Made by a program: the position numbers and the translations under genes. From assembly GCF_009909185.1 (NCBI RefSeq), contig NZ_JAAAMV010000004.1:116353-180352 (forward strand): DNA of 64,000 nucleotides, read 5' to 3'. The DNA is from Paenibacillus glycinis (GTDB taxonomy: Bacteria; Bacillota; Bacilli; Paenibacillales; Paenibacillaceae). Shown here piece after piece: positions 41,954 to 50,747 of this stretch (positions are counted from its first letter, which is position 1; each line of letters begins with the position of its first letter). The notes beneath the pieces are model-generated. The model did not search any database and was not told where the DNA came from. It was given only the letters and a program-made list of their open reading frames with translations.

Positions 41954-43047
41954 TGCAACATCGGGTAAAGGACAATTACGCGATTTCCGGGTATTTCGTG
42001 TTTTTCTTGATCGGCGTATGCCAAGCGGCCGCCAACGTATTTAATTTTCAAAACCATATCCTCGAGTATGCCGGTCAGGATGCATGGCAATCGATTCTTC
42101 TCATGGGCCTCAGCCTGCATCTCGTTCTCTGGATGGTCTATAAGATGCTCGGTCATCCGGCCCAAGACATCATGGATCTGCATCGCACGATTTTCGGCAA
42201 GTTCCTGGGCAACGGCTTTTCTTTGCTGCTGGTCGGCTATTTCTTCATCATGGCCCTTTTCTACTTCAGGGCTTATATCGAAATCGTGCAAGTGTGGGTA
42301 TTCCCAAACCTTCGAACATGGGCGATGGCGGGGCTGTTGACGGTCATGATTTATTATGTCGTATCCGGCGGGTTCAGGGTCGTTGCCGGGTACAGCTTCT
42401 TTTACATCGCGTTGACCCCGATGCTCCTATTGCTTTACTTTCCGATTCGGCAAGGCGACTTCCATCGTTTGCTGCCCGCGTTCAACCATTCGTTGCCGGA
42501 TTTGCTGAAGGGGGCCCGCTGCACCAGCCTCATTTTTTTCGGGCTCGAAGCCCTGCTCGTTTACTTTCCCTTCTTGAAATCGCCCGAGAAAAACGCAAAG
42601 TGGGCGCATTTCGCCTTGCTGTTCGCGACATTCAAATATAGCGCGATCATTATCGTGTCCCTCATGTATTTCAGTCAAGGACTGTTGAAGCATACGTTAT
42701 GGCCGACCTTGGCGATGTCGAAAATCATCGAGCTGTCCTTCTTTGCAAGGTTCGAATATTTCTATATTTTCATGTGGCTGCTGACGATCGTTCCTACGGT
42801 CTGCATCTCGATCTGGTGCTGCACCAGAATCATGAAACGAGTCGCCGCGCTTAACCCCCGGCTGTCTCTGCCGATCATCCTGGCACTCCTGTACGTCGCC
42901 GCGCTGATGTTCAGCGAACAGACCGAGCTCGCCGCATTGGAGAGAATCGTCAACACGCTGGGCTTCTACTTCGTTGTCGGCTATATCCCGCTGCTGTTCG
43001 TCATCGCTTGCTTCGCCGCAAGGCCCGCCTCCAAGGCTGCCGAGTAA
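41953..43047 (+). CDS. GerB-family spore germination permease, first ger operon
   Basis: A 364-residue amino-acid-permease-like protein with ten helices (B subunit, proposed to bind germinant). Signature parts include YFVFFLIGVCQAAANVFNF, ILLMGLSLHLVLWMVYK, FPIRQGDFHRLLPA and LEALLVYFPFLKSPEK. It starts with GTG overlapping the stop of the C gene as TAGTG. No extra ger gene follows. The operon ends before the terminator of the convergent VOC gene. Confidence 0.93.
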   Translation: MQHRVKDNYAISGYFVFFLIGVCQAAANVFNFQNHILEYAGQDAWQSILLMGLSLHLVLWMVYKMLGHPAQDIMDLHRTIFGKFLGNGFSLLLVGYFFIMALFYFRAYIEIVQVWVFPNLRTWAMAGLLTVMIYYVVSGGFRVVAGYSFFYIALTPMLLLLYFPIRQGDFHRLLPAFNHSLPDLLKGARCTSLIFFGLEALLVYFPFLKSPEKNAKWAHFALLFATFKYSAIIIVSLMYFSQGLLKHTLWPTLAMSKIIELSFFARFEYFYIFMWLLTIVPTVCISIWCCTRIMKRVAALNPRLSLPIILALLYVAALMFSEQTELAALERIVNTLGFYFVVGYIPLLFVIACFAARPASKAAE

Positions 43048-43094
43048 GCGCAAGCCTTCCCCCTCCGCACGACAACCGCCCCGCGAAACGCAGA

Positions 43095-43132
43095 CAAAAA
43101 AGCCCAACGCGTCCGGCGGATGCGTTCGGCTT
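43095..43132 (-). terminator. Terminator of the VOC protein gene
   Basis: An 11-bp stem AAGCCGAACGC paired with GCGTTGGGCTT (one mismatch) and followed on the minus strand by TTTTTTG, 20 bases past the stop. Confidence 0.8.
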
Positions 43133-43149
43133 CGGCTTGCCTGCCTCGC

Positions 43150-43530
43150 TTAGCGGGCGGCGTTCAGCTCGATGATGTTGCGGTCGGGGTCCGTCAGGAA
43201 GATCTGCGCGAACCCGGTGATGCTGTTCCGGTTATCCCGGTGCTCGATGCCGCAGCGGTCGAGCCAAGCGATCGTCTCGTCGTAGTCGGCGACGCGAACG
43301 GCGAAATGCCCGTCGCGGGTATCGATCCCGCCCTCGCGCAGCGTCTCCCCGTCATGGACGATCAGATGCAGCTGCTGCCCGCCGCCGCCGATCCCGTACC
43401 ACGCGCCGGGAAAATCGAATGCCGGCCGCGGAATGGCCCGCAGTCCGATGACGTCCTCGTAAAATAGTTTGGCCCGTTCCAGGTCGGTTACGATCAAGCT
43501 GACATGATGAATACCTTCGTGGCGAATCAT
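43150..43530 (-). CDS. VOC family protein (glyoxalase/bleomycin-resistance fold)
   Basis: A 126-residue protein of two beta-alpha-beta-beta-beta modules. The first has GIHHVSLIVTDLERAKLFYE with a metal-ligand His, YEDVIGLRAIPRPAF, and QLHLIVHDGE; the second has GHFAVRVADYDETIAWLDR and FLTDPDRNIIELNAA with the terminal Glu ligand. The His/Glu set is consistent with a metal-dependent enzyme such as a glyoxalase or dioxygenase relative, but the substrate is unknown. It is monocistronic and starts at ATG 43530. Confidence 0.92.
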   Translation of the reverse strand: MIRHEGIHHVSLIVTDLERAKLFYEDVIGLRAIPRPAFDFPGAWYGIGGGGQQLHLIVHDGETLREGGIDTRDGHFAVRVADYDETIAWLDRCGIEHRDNRNSITGFAQIFLTDPDRNIIELNAAR

Positions 43531-43588
43531 CGCGTAGGTCCACCGCCTTTTTTGGCCTTATTATAGCATGAACGGGCCGCCGCGTTCG

Positions 43589-45328
43589 TTACGCTTTGAA
43601 CTTGCCGACCAGGTCGGAGAGCTCCAGGGCGATGCCGCTTAGCGATTGCGCGGCGGCGGCGATCTCTTGGACCGAAGCCAGCTGCTGCTCGGTCGTGGCC
43701 GCGACCGCCTGCGTCGATTCCGCGGCATTCCGCGAGATCGCGCTCATATCCTGCACGGAAGCCGTCACCTGCTCGGAGCCGGCCGCCATTTGCTGCGCCG
43801 CGGCCGCGACCTCCTGTACCTTGTCCGACACCAGCGCGGCGGTATCGGCGATCCGCCGGAACGCCAGCTCCGCGTCGGAGACGGCCTGAATCCCGAGCCG
43901 GACCTCGCTTTGGCTTTGATCCATCGTCCGCACGGCCTTGAGCGTATCCGTTTGGATCTGGGCGATGACGTCCGCGATGTTCTGCACGGACTGCGCCGAC
44001 TGCTCGGAGAGCTTCTTGACCTCGCCGGCGACGACGGCGAAGCCTTTGCCGTGCTCGCCCGCGCGCGCCGCCTCGATCGAGGCGTTGAGCGACAGCAGGC
44101 TCGTCTGCTTCGCGATATCGCCGATGAAGCCGACGATCTCGCCGATCCGGCCGGAATGGGCCTCCAGCAGCCGGATGTCCGCGCCGGCTTGGCCGACCGA
44201 GCCGCCGATGGCGTCCATCCGCTCGACGGCCGAGAGAATCGATTGATTGCCCTGCGTCGCAAGCTCGCTCGCTTCCACCGTCAGCTCCGATACCGTCGAG
44301 GACGTCTCCGCGATGCGCTGGATGCCCGTCGCCATTTCCTCCATCGCCCGGCTCGTCTCAAGCGCGCTATGCTGCTGCCGGTCGGCGCCGGCGGCCACTT
44401 CCTGCACGGCCTCCGCGACATGCTGGGTCGCCTCCGCATTCTGCTCGGAGCTGGCCAGCAGCTCCTCGGAGGAAGCGGCCACGGTGCCGGCGGCCTGATG
44501 AATCTGGTACATCGTCGTCTTCAGGTTCGCCGTCATGCCGTTCACCGAACGGACGAGCGTCCCGATCTCGTCCTTCGACTTCGCCGCGAGCGCCGGAACC
44601 GTGAGGTCGCCGTCCGCCACTTGGAGCAGCGTCTGCGACACCCGCTTGATCGGCTTGGAGATGCGCGCGTTCATGAGCAGCACGAGCGCCACGGCGATGA
44701 CGATCGACGCCGCCAATACCGCGATCGCCTTCACGATGCTGCTGCGGTAGATGTCCTTGCTTTCCTGCGCGGCGTCGGCCGCTCCCTTGTGATTGAGCTG
44801 CACCAGCTTCGCCATGTCTTCCTGCATGGCGGCGTACGCTTCCTCCGACGATTCCATCACCTGGACGATCTCGTCGCCCTTGGCCTTCGCGCCGTTGATC
44901 AGATCGACGCCGCCGCTGACGGAGACGGCTTCCTCGTACAGCTTCTTGTACCGGTTCCACTTGTCCCGCAAGCTTTCCGCGGTCGCCTTGTCTTCGTCGC
45001 TGGCGTATGTCGCGGCATACGCATCCAGCTGCTGGTCGATCGCGAGCAGCGTGCTCGAGGCGTCGACCATGTAATCCGTTTTCTTCGTCTTATCCACGGC
45101 CGTCAAGATCTTGTACTGGTACGTCAGCACATGCTCCGTCAAGTAATTCACGTTGTTCGCGATCTCGACGCCGGCCATCCAGTTGGACGCGATGGATTCC
45201 GTCTTGTCCGACATGCTTTTCTCCGACAAGAGCGATGTCCCGCCCAGTACGCACAGCAATACGATGAGGATCATAAACGCCACAAACAATTTCTTGCCCA
45301 CGCTGAATGTCATGCTGCCGAGTTTCAA
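43589..45328 (-). CDS. Methyl-accepting chemotaxis protein
   Basis: A 579-residue chemoreceptor. Helix 1 is [19 protein letters not shown] and helix 2 about residues 195-215 ([19 protein letters not shown]), bounding a four-helix-bundle sensor domain of ~150 residues. A HAMP domain follows ([20 protein letters not shown]), then the signalling domain with the hairpin tip [20 protein letters not shown] and [20 protein letters not shown]. It ends without a CheR-binding pentapeptide. TTG 45328 follows AGGAG by nine bases. A GTCGATAA word at 45363-45370 resembles a sigma-D -10 but has no matching -35. Confidence 0.94.
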   Translation of the reverse strand: MKLGSMTFSVGKKLFVAFMILIVLLCVLGGTSLLSEKSMSDKTESIASNWMAGVEIANNVNYLTEHVLTYQYKILTAVDKTKKTDYMVDASSTLLAIDQQLDAYAATYASDEDKATAESLRDKWNRYKKLYEEAVSVSGGVDLINGAKAKGDEIVQVMESSEEAYAAMQEDMAKLVQLNHKGAADAAQESKDIYRSSIVKAIAVLAASIVIAVALVLLMNARISKPIKRVSQTLLQVADGDLTVPALAAKSKDEIGTLVRSVNGMTANLKTTMYQIHQAAGTVAASSEELLASSEQNAEATQHVAEAVQEVAAGADRQQHSALETSRAMEEMATGIQRIAETSSTVSELTVEASELATQGNQSILSAVERMDAIGGSVGQAGADIRLLEAHSGRIGEIVGFIGDIAKQTSLLSLNASIEAARAGEHGKGFAVVAGEVKKLSEQSAQSVQNIADVIAQIQTDTLKAVRTMDQSQSEVRLGIQAVSDAELAFRRIADTAALVSDKVQEVAAAAQQMAAGSEQVTASVQDMSAISRNAAESTQAVAATTEQQLASVQEIAAAAQSLSGIALELSDLVGKFKA

Positions 45329-45712
45329 AACCGATCACTCCTATTTCTATTTTGTGAGTGGTTTATCGACATTTTTCGACCTTATCTGAAGCGTTTGGAA
45401 GAAATGATAGTTAATTCGCCTTATGCGCGGGCGTTCGGCTATATGCGAGGGCTTCCGAGGCGGAACGCATGCCGCGGCTTCCGGGACGAGCCCGGTCGGG
45501 AGTCGCGGCGGAAGCGAGAGTCGCTGCGGAAGCGAGAGTCGCTGGCAAACGGAAAAGTTTCCCGTTCCTCTTTTCTATCGGGGACGGTTGGAGTACATTT
45601 TAATAGAGTCGCTGAACGGCATGAACGACGCGGCCGGCTCTTGGGAGCGGCGGAGGTACGCGGGGTTGTGGCAGGTCGATCTATCATCTCGAAACCGAAA
45701 GGATGAAGGCAA
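45329..45712. other. Gene-free stretch between chemoreceptor and oxidoreductase genes
   Basis: About 380 bases. It contains the leftward chemoreceptor leader, a GC-rich segment with 18-base tandem repeats (45500-45545) and the rightward leader of the oxidoreductase. Short frames here lack ribosome sites. Confidence 0.5.
45500..45545. repeat. 18-bp tandem repeat, 2.5 copies
   Basis: The unit GAGTCGCGGCGGAAGCGA at 45500 is followed by a near-identical copy at 45518 and a partial copy at 45536. Confidence 0.6.
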
Positions 45713-46708
45713 GTGGCGGAACAAGAAGAACGCATCATTCGTTGGGGCATTTTGGGACTTGGCGGCATATCGAACAGCTTTACGGGCGAACTGGTGAACA
45801 TACCGGGGGCCAAGGTGTGCGCCGCCGCGGCGCGGTCGCTGGACAAAGCGCAGGCTTTCGCGGACAAATTCGGCATTCCGCGCGCCTATGGCAGCTACGA
45901 GGAGCTCGCGCAGGACCCGGAGATCGACATCGTCTATGTCGGCACCCTCCATCCTGCCCATAGGGACAACGTAATGACATGCCTGCGCGGCGGAAAAGCC
46001 GTGCTGTGCGAGAAGCCGTTCACGATGAACGCGGACGAGGCCAAGGAAATCGCGGACTACGCGCGAGAGCGCGGCTTGTTCGTCATGGAGGCGATGTGGA
46101 CGCGCTTCCTGCCGCCGGTCGTCAAGGCCAGGGAGTGGCTGGCGGATGGACGGATCGGGGAAGTCAAGCTGCTCAAGGCCGAATTCGGCTTCGATGCCGG
46201 CTGGAACCCGGAAGGCCGCCTGCTGAACAAGGAGCTCGGCGGCGGCACGCTGCTCGATGCCGGCATTTATCCCATCTCGTTCGCTTCGATGGTGTTCGGG
46301 GCGCAGCCGTCGCGGATCGTGAGCTCCGCCCGCATCGGGGAAACCGGCGTGGACGAGCAGTATTCGGTCCTGTTCGAATACGCGAACGGCGCGATAGCTT
46401 CCTTGCACGGCGCGGTCCGCGTGTGGATGAACAACGATGCCTGGCTGTACGGCACGAAGGGCAAAATCCATTTGCCCGAGTTTCTCAGCGCGAAGACGGC
46501 CACGCTTTATCCGAACGACGGCGAACCCGAGACCTTCCAGGACGACCGGACGTTCCGTGGCCAGAACTTCCAAGCGCTCGAAGCGATGGCATGCCTGCGC
46601 GCGGGGAAAACCGGGAGCGCGGTCATGCCGGCGGAAGAAACGGTCGATATCATGGGCACGATGGATGCCATCCGCGCCCAGTGGGGTTTGACGTATAACG
46701 GCAAGTAA
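45713..46708 (+). CDS. Gfo/Idh/MocA family oxidoreductase
   Basis: A 331-residue NAD(P)-dependent dehydrogenase. The Rossmann part shows IIRWGILGLGGISNSFTGEL (G-x-G-x-x-S), DIVYVGTLHPAHRDNVM and the family EKP motif in AVLCEKPFTMN. The C-terminal substrate domain contains FVMEAMWTRFLPPV, GGGTLLDAGIYPISFASMVF and YGTKGKIHLPEF. The MEAMWTRF and DAGIYP motifs place it near the trans-1,2-dihydrobenzene-1,2-diol dehydrogenase/xylose dehydrogenase group. It starts at GTG 45713 just after AGGATGAAGG. No sugar operon surrounds it. Confidence 0.93.
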   Translation: MAEQEERIIRWGILGLGGISNSFTGELVNIPGAKVCAAAARSLDKAQAFADKFGIPRAYGSYEELAQDPEIDIVYVGTLHPAHRDNVMTCLRGGKAVLCEKPFTMNADEAKEIADYARERGLFVMEAMWTRFLPPVVKAREWLADGRIGEVKLLKAEFGFDAGWNPEGRLLNKELGGGTLLDAGIYPISFASMVFGAQPSRIVSSARIGETGVDEQYSVLFEYANGAIASLHGAVRVWMNNDAWLYGTKGKIHLPEFLSAKTATLYPNDGEPETFQDDRTFRGQNFQALEAMACLRAGKTGSAVMPAEETVDIMGTMDAIRAQWGLTYNGK

Positions 46709-46833
46709 GCACGACGCCGATCGGACGTTGATCGTCCGGACAACGATAGTGGAATGGCCTTGCGTATCATTTCGGATAGGCGGCGCATGGCCCACTGTTC
46801 GACGGCAGCCTTGCGGCCCTGCCGCCACGGGCA

Positions 46834-46882
46834 AAAAGAAGCCTTCGAGACCGCGGAATCCCGCGCCTCGAAGGCTTCTTTT
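46834..46882. terminator. Bidirectional terminator
   Basis: A perfect 16-bp stem AAAAGAAGCCTTCGAG and its complement with a 17-base loop. It serves the oxidoreductase on one strand and the YCF48-like gene, which ends 12 bases away, on the other. Confidence 0.9.
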
Positions 46883-46894
46883 GCATGCAGCGCA

Positions 46895-48061
46895 TTATGG
46901 CTTGACCGGCAGCGAGAACACTTTCTTCCATGTGCTGCCGCCGTCCGCCGTCTTGTAGACGGCCGGCTGCTCGAAGCTCGTTACCGCCAGGTAGCCCGTC
47001 GCGGCCGAGACGAACGACAGCTTGCCGTCGTACCCCGGCGCGGCGCCCGGCAGATTGGTCCATGTCCGGCCGTCGTCCAGCGAGCGGCCGAATTGCAGAT
47101 CGTCGATCGCGCCGCTGCCCGCCACGAGGAAAGCCGCCTGCCGTCCGACGACCGCCATGTCCGTCGGTCTTCCCGCCGGCCCGGTCAGCTTGCCGCTCGG
47201 CGCGACGGGGCCAGGGGCGGGACCGCCGCCCGCCGTCGGACGAGAGACGACCTGTTTCCAGTGGGCGCCCGCATCGGCGGTATGGTAGACGGAATACGAG
47301 GTTTGCGACATGCCCGAATCGCCGTACAGCAGCACCCAGACATCGGCGCTGTCGGTGCCGTAGATCATCCCGCCCGCGAGCGTCGCGGACTTCGCGTACA
47401 GCGAATCGGTCCAATGCTTGCCGCCGTCCAAGGTGCGCTTCACCTCGTAGCCGCCGGCGACCAGCACCACAGCCCAGCCCTTCCGCTCCGTCATGAAGTG
47501 CACGTAGCGCGTGTTCGGCGGCGTGGCCAGCTTCGTCCATGTCTCGCCGCCGTCCGCCGTCTTATACGTGAAGGCGCGCGTAAATCCGAAGCCCGTCCGT
47601 TCGTTCAGGAACTGAATGCGCTCGAAAGGATGCGCGCCCGTCGGAATCCAGGCATAGCTCGCCCCGCCGTCCGTCGTCTTCAGCAGCGTGTTCGGCTTGC
47701 CGTACGCGACCTGCGCCAGCACGTAACCCTTCGCATTCGTCAGGAACTGCATTTGCGCAAAGCTAAGCTTGCCCGCGTTATAGATCGTCTGCCAGTGGCA
47801 GCCGGCATCCGACGTGCCGATCATGAAGCCGTTGCCCGCCGCGCGTCCGATATTCGCGCTCAGGAACTGGATCGACTGCAGCGACGGATCCGAGGTATCC
47901 TTCATTGCCGTCAAGCTAAGGCCGTGCGCGTCGGTGCGGCAGGCCGCGGACGGCGAATTCGGGGCAGCCGCCGAGGCCGCCGGCGCTCCGGCGCCGAATC
48001 CGCCTAGCGTCGCCGCCGTCGCCAGCGCGGCAAGCGCCAGTCGGGATAACGTTCTCGTCAT
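46895..48061 (-). CDS. Secreted YCF48/BNR-like beta-propeller repeat protein
   Basis: A 388-residue exported protein with a Sec signal peptide (LALAALATAATLGGFGAG, cleavage probably after ASA). The mature part has about six repeats in the YCF48/sialidase-like style: TTDGGASYAWIPTG, KTADGGETWTKLATP, RTLDGGKHWTDSLY, HTADAGAHWKQVV, RSLDDGRTWTNLPG and KTADGGSTWKKVF, each an Asp-box-like turn of a beta-propeller. Two cysteines near the N-terminus may form a disulfide. Function unknown; such proteins bind surfaces or glycans. ATG 48061 has GAGAGGTG six bases upstream. Confidence 0.85.
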   Translation of the reverse strand: MTRTLSRLALAALATAATLGGFGAGAPAASAAAPNSPSAACRTDAHGLSLTAMKDTSDPSLQSIQFLSANIGRAAGNGFMIGTSDAGCHWQTIYNAGKLSFAQMQFLTNAKGYVLAQVAYGKPNTLLKTTDGGASYAWIPTGAHPFERIQFLNERTGFGFTRAFTYKTADGGETWTKLATPPNTRYVHFMTERKGWAVVLVAGGYEVKRTLDGGKHWTDSLYAKSATLAGGMIYGTDSADVWVLLYGDSGMSQTSYSVYHTADAGAHWKQVVSRPTAGGGPAPGPVAPSGKLTGPAGRPTDMAVVGRQAAFLVAGSGAIDDLQFGRSLDDGRTWTNLPGAAPGYDGKLSFVSAATGYLAVTSFEQPAVYKTADGGSTWKKVFSLPVKP

Positions 48062-48302
48062 GGTCATCACCTCTCGTTCTTGTATTACCCCGCTTGCCGC
48101 AATCTCTATCCGCTTCGTTGACGGGGATTCTTCCTTGGCCGCAGGGCCTCGTTCGGAAGGCGCAATCCCGAGCCTTGCCCCCGCCCGTTGACCTAGTGCG
48201 AACGTAATGCCGATATTCTAACATTCCCTTCACACTTGCATCATCGCCCGTTAATATTCGGCCGATATACTGAGGGCAACCAAACGAAAGGAGCCCCTGA
48301 CC

Positions 48303-48551
48303 ATGACTTCAAGCCCGACCATCGTCTATGCGAACCGAATCTGCGACAGCGAGACGATGACGAACAAACTGATTTACCAGATCCGCCAAAACCAGCTGTC
48401 CCCGAACGAGCTCGACAAGCTGCAAGCCCGCTGCAACCGCGAATTGAACGAGCTTCGCGAAGAATTGAACGACCTCCTGAACGAGCTCCGCGCCATTGCG
48501 GACCGCACGCTCTCCGAACGGCAACCCCTCGCGCGCCCGGCCGCCGCTTAA
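48303..48551 (+). CDS. Small coiled-coil protein (82 aa)
   Basis: An 82-residue product with a strongly helical, charged middle (LSPNELDKLQARCNRELNEL followed by further heptad-like Leu/Glu spacing) and a Pro/Ala-rich tail. A good site AAAGGAGC precedes the ATG by eight bases, and the gene stands alone on the plus strand between two leftward genes. It is distantly reminiscent of Spo0E-like helical hairpins, but the SQELD-type motif is not properly present, so I do not assign it. Confidence 0.6.
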   Translation: MTSSPTIVYANRICDSETMTNKLIYQIRQNQLSPNELDKLQARCNRELNELREELNDLLNELRAIADRTLSERQPLARPAAA

Positions 48552-48616
48552 TCCCGCCCTTGATTCCATTCCCGATCCAATACGAACCGGCACCTCCTGT
48601 TACCGCGCGCAGGCAG

Positions 48617-48832
48617 GATGCCGGTTTTGTTTAAGTAAAGCCCGCGACGTCCCACCGATGGCGGTACTTCGTCAGTCGCGGATGCGGCGATGCCGGTTTT
48701 GTGTAGGTAAGGCCCGCGACGTCCCACCGATGGCGGTACTTCGTCAGCCGCTGATGTAGCGATGCCGGTTTTATTCAATTAGGCTCCGCGACGTCCCACC
48801 GATGGCGGTATTGCGCGAGCCGCGGATGCGGC
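48617..48832. repeat. 72-bp tandem repeat, three copies, overlapping the 3' end of a gene
   Basis: Copies start at 48617, 48689 and 48761 with an exact period of 72 bases (24 codons). The third contains the last codons and stop of the leftward gene 48775-49320; the other two continue in the same frame beyond that stop, each coding again for a K/Q-YRHRWDVA segment. Confidence 0.85.
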
Positions 48833-49320
48833 GATGCCGGCTCCGAGGCGAGCAGCAGCCGCAGCTTGACGATCCACGTCTCGAACGACGAGAACGCAGC
48901 GAACTGATTCGCCATCTCCGGCGTCAAGTACAGGAATAGCGGCGACGGGTACGCCTCCGCCAGATGACGAAGCGCCGCCTCCATCGGCGTGTATTTCTTG
49001 CGTTTCCCTTCGAGGCCTTCGACGACGATCGGAATCGCGCCGCGGCCGTGCTCCCGCTCGTATCCGCGCTTCCAGTCGTGCAGCCTGTCCAGCCGCTTAT
49101 GGTACGGCAGCACGGGCTCCTTCGTCATGCGCCGCACCGTTTCCTCGTGCAGCGGATAGAGCACCAGCTTGGCGAAGGCGCGCTTCGCCGCCGTCTCCGC
49201 GGCCGATGCCAGCGCATCGTCCGCCATATGCTGAAACGTATCGTAGACGATCAGCGTGCCTTTGCGGCCATCGGCCGGCGGCTCGTAGCCGTACGGCACG
49301 GTCTGGGCGATTCGGTTCAT
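48775..49320 (-). CDS. Hypothetical protein with a repeated C-terminal segment
   Basis: A 181-residue soluble protein. The middle has a strand-helix pattern GTLIVYDTFQHMADDALASA, then FAKLVLYPLHEETVRRM and WKRGYEREHGRGAIPIVVEG, suggesting an alpha/beta nucleotide- or phosphate-binding fold, but I do not recognise the family. ATG 49320 follows AGGAGG by seven bases. The last ~20 residues (PHPRLAQYRHRWDVAEPN) come from the 72-bp repeat; past the TGA the same frame continues with two further copies until a TAA at about 48631-48633. The present stop may therefore be recent. Confidence 0.65.
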   Translation of the reverse strand: MNRIAQTVPYGYEPPADGRKGTLIVYDTFQHMADDALASAAETAAKRAFAKLVLYPLHEETVRRMTKEPVLPYHKRLDRLHDWKRGYEREHGRGAIPIVVEGLEGKRKKYTPMEAALRHLAEAYPSPLFLYLTPEMANQFAAFSSFETWIVKLRLLLASEPASPHPRLAQYRHRWDVAEPN

Positions 49321-49424
49321 CGCGCGTCCTCCTCTTGGCATGATTCGCCAGCTCTCGTACCACGAGTATACCCCGGCGGCAGGCGATCCATGAATAGGCA
49401 GGCCGGCGGATGTAACGCCTTTTC

Positions 49425-49438
49425 TTAAAACGTTTTAA
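49425..49438. promoter_or_regulatory. LacI-type operator, distal
   Basis: TTAAAACGTTTTAA is a perfect 14-base palindrome with the central CG typical of LacI/GalR operators, about 110 bases upstream of the lacI promoter. Confidence 0.6.
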
Positions 49439-49539
49439 TTCATTCCGTTCAGCATCGCAATCGGCATGCTTGCGCCTAATGCCAAAGCAGCGCTTTCTTT
49501 TATCGGAATGCCATGGTTTTATTGGCCTGTATCCCCTCA

Positions 49540-49568
49540 TTGACGCTCATGGAAGCGTATGCTATTTT
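49540..49568 (+). promoter_or_regulatory. Sigma-A promoter of the LacI-family gene
   Basis: TTGACG and TATTTT spaced by 17 bases, 33 bases before the ATG at 49601. Confidence 0.55.
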
Positions 49569-49576
49569 TAGCATAT

Positions 49577-49586
49577 AAAACGTTTT
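49577..49586. promoter_or_regulatory. LacI-type operator, proximal
   Basis: The AAAACGTTTT core of the distal operator recurs here, over the expected transcription start of the lacI-like gene. Confidence 0.6.
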
Positions 49587-49600
49587 TAAAGGGTGCGCAT

Positions 49601-50653
49601 ATGAAAAAAACGGACCGCAGCGTGACCATCAAGGACATCGCGCGCGAGGCAGGCGTATCGATCTCCACCGTCTCGTTCGCCTTTAACGGCACCGCCCCCG
49701 TCGCGCAGGAAACGAAAGCGCGCATATTCGAAGTGATCAAGCGCCTTAACTACCAGCCCAACTCCGCCGCGCGCGGCTTGGTCACGCGCAAAACGAATAA
49801 CATCTGCCTGTTCACGCCCCATCCGGCCTCCGATTTTTTCTCCTTCTCGGGCAACAGCGTCTTCTCCGACCTGCTCCAGGGCATCGGGGAAGTGATCGAC
49901 CAGAAGGATTACAACCTGCTGATCGCCTGGGACAACATCGGCCATAAGGCCAAGACGCCGAAGCTCGTCAAGCTCATGCGCGAACGCGCGATGGACGGCG
50001 TTCTGATCTGCCTGCCGAGCCACGACTCCTCCGTCATCGAGGAGCTGTCGGAGCACCAATTCCCGATGGTCATCATCGGCACCAACGACCGCAAGAACCG
50101 GATCAATTCCGTCGACGTCGACAATTACGACATCGCCTATCGCAACGCGCAGCATATGCTCCGTCTCGGCCATACGCGGATCGCGTTCATCAGCCCGGGA
50201 CCGCTGGAATTCCTCGTGTGCGAGGACCGGCTGGAGGGTTACCGCGACGCGCTGCAGGAGGCCGGCATCAAGTACCGCGACGAGTACGTCTTCATCGGGG
50301 ACGAGAAAGAGCGGAGCGGCTATCGCGCCGCCGACAGCTTCCTCGCGCTGAAGGAGCCGCCGACCGCGATCGTCTCGGGACGCGATATCCAGGCCGTCGG
50401 CGTCATCGAATACGCCCGCGAGAACGGGCTGTCCATTCCCGGCGACGTCGCGCTGATCAGCTTCGAGAACACGGAGCTCTCCCAGAAGTACGACATCACC
50501 TCCGTCACGACGGATCTCTACGAGATCGGCAAGGAAGGCGCCAAGCTGCTGCACAAGCTGCTGACCCGCAAGAAAGACCGCGGCGCGCAGAACGTCGTCA
50601 TCTCGTCCGAGCTCATCGTTCGCGGCAGCTGCGGCGCGAAGGCGCGGACGTAA
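49601..50653 (+). CDS. LacI-family transcription regulator
   Basis: A 350-residue regulator. The N-terminal helix-turn-helix and hinge are VTIKDIAREAGVSISTVSFA and NYQPNSAARGLVTRKTNNI; the rest is a periplasmic-binding-like effector domain (MDGVLICLPSHDSSVIEEL, GHTRIAFISPG, ALISFENTELSQKYDITSVT, ISSELIVRGSC). It probably binds a sugar and represses itself through the two CG-centred palindromes upstream, and by position the rhamnosidase that follows 95 bases later. ATG 49601 follows AAAGGGTG. Confidence 0.93.
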   Translation: MKKTDRSVTIKDIAREAGVSISTVSFAFNGTAPVAQETKARIFEVIKRLNYQPNSAARGLVTRKTNNICLFTPHPASDFFSFSGNSVFSDLLQGIGEVIDQKDYNLLIAWDNIGHKAKTPKLVKLMRERAMDGVLICLPSHDSSVIEELSEHQFPMVIIGTNDRKNRINSVDVDNYDIAYRNAQHMLRLGHTRIAFISPGPLEFLVCEDRLEGYRDALQEAGIKYRDEYVFIGDEKERSGYRAADSFLALKEPPTAIVSGRDIQAVGVIEYARENGLSIPGDVALISFENTELSQKYDITSVTTDLYEIGKEGAKLLHKLLTRKKDRGAQNVVISSELIVRGSCGAKART

Positions 50654-50747
50654 CTCGTCCCCGCCATTGCCCGCCGCCGCGGAACTTTGCCGGCCGTGCC
50701 GGCACCATACTACCCGAACGCAGCTTGCGTTCCTTGGAGGGATTTTT

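Noticed and set aside
45363..45370. Sigma-D promoter for the chemoreceptor gene
   Set aside because: GTCGATAA resembles the -10, but no TAAA-like -35 lies 15 bases upstream.
48303..48551. Spo0E-like phosphatase
   Set aside because: The helical hairpin is plausible but the SQELD-type catalytic motif and its spacing are not present.
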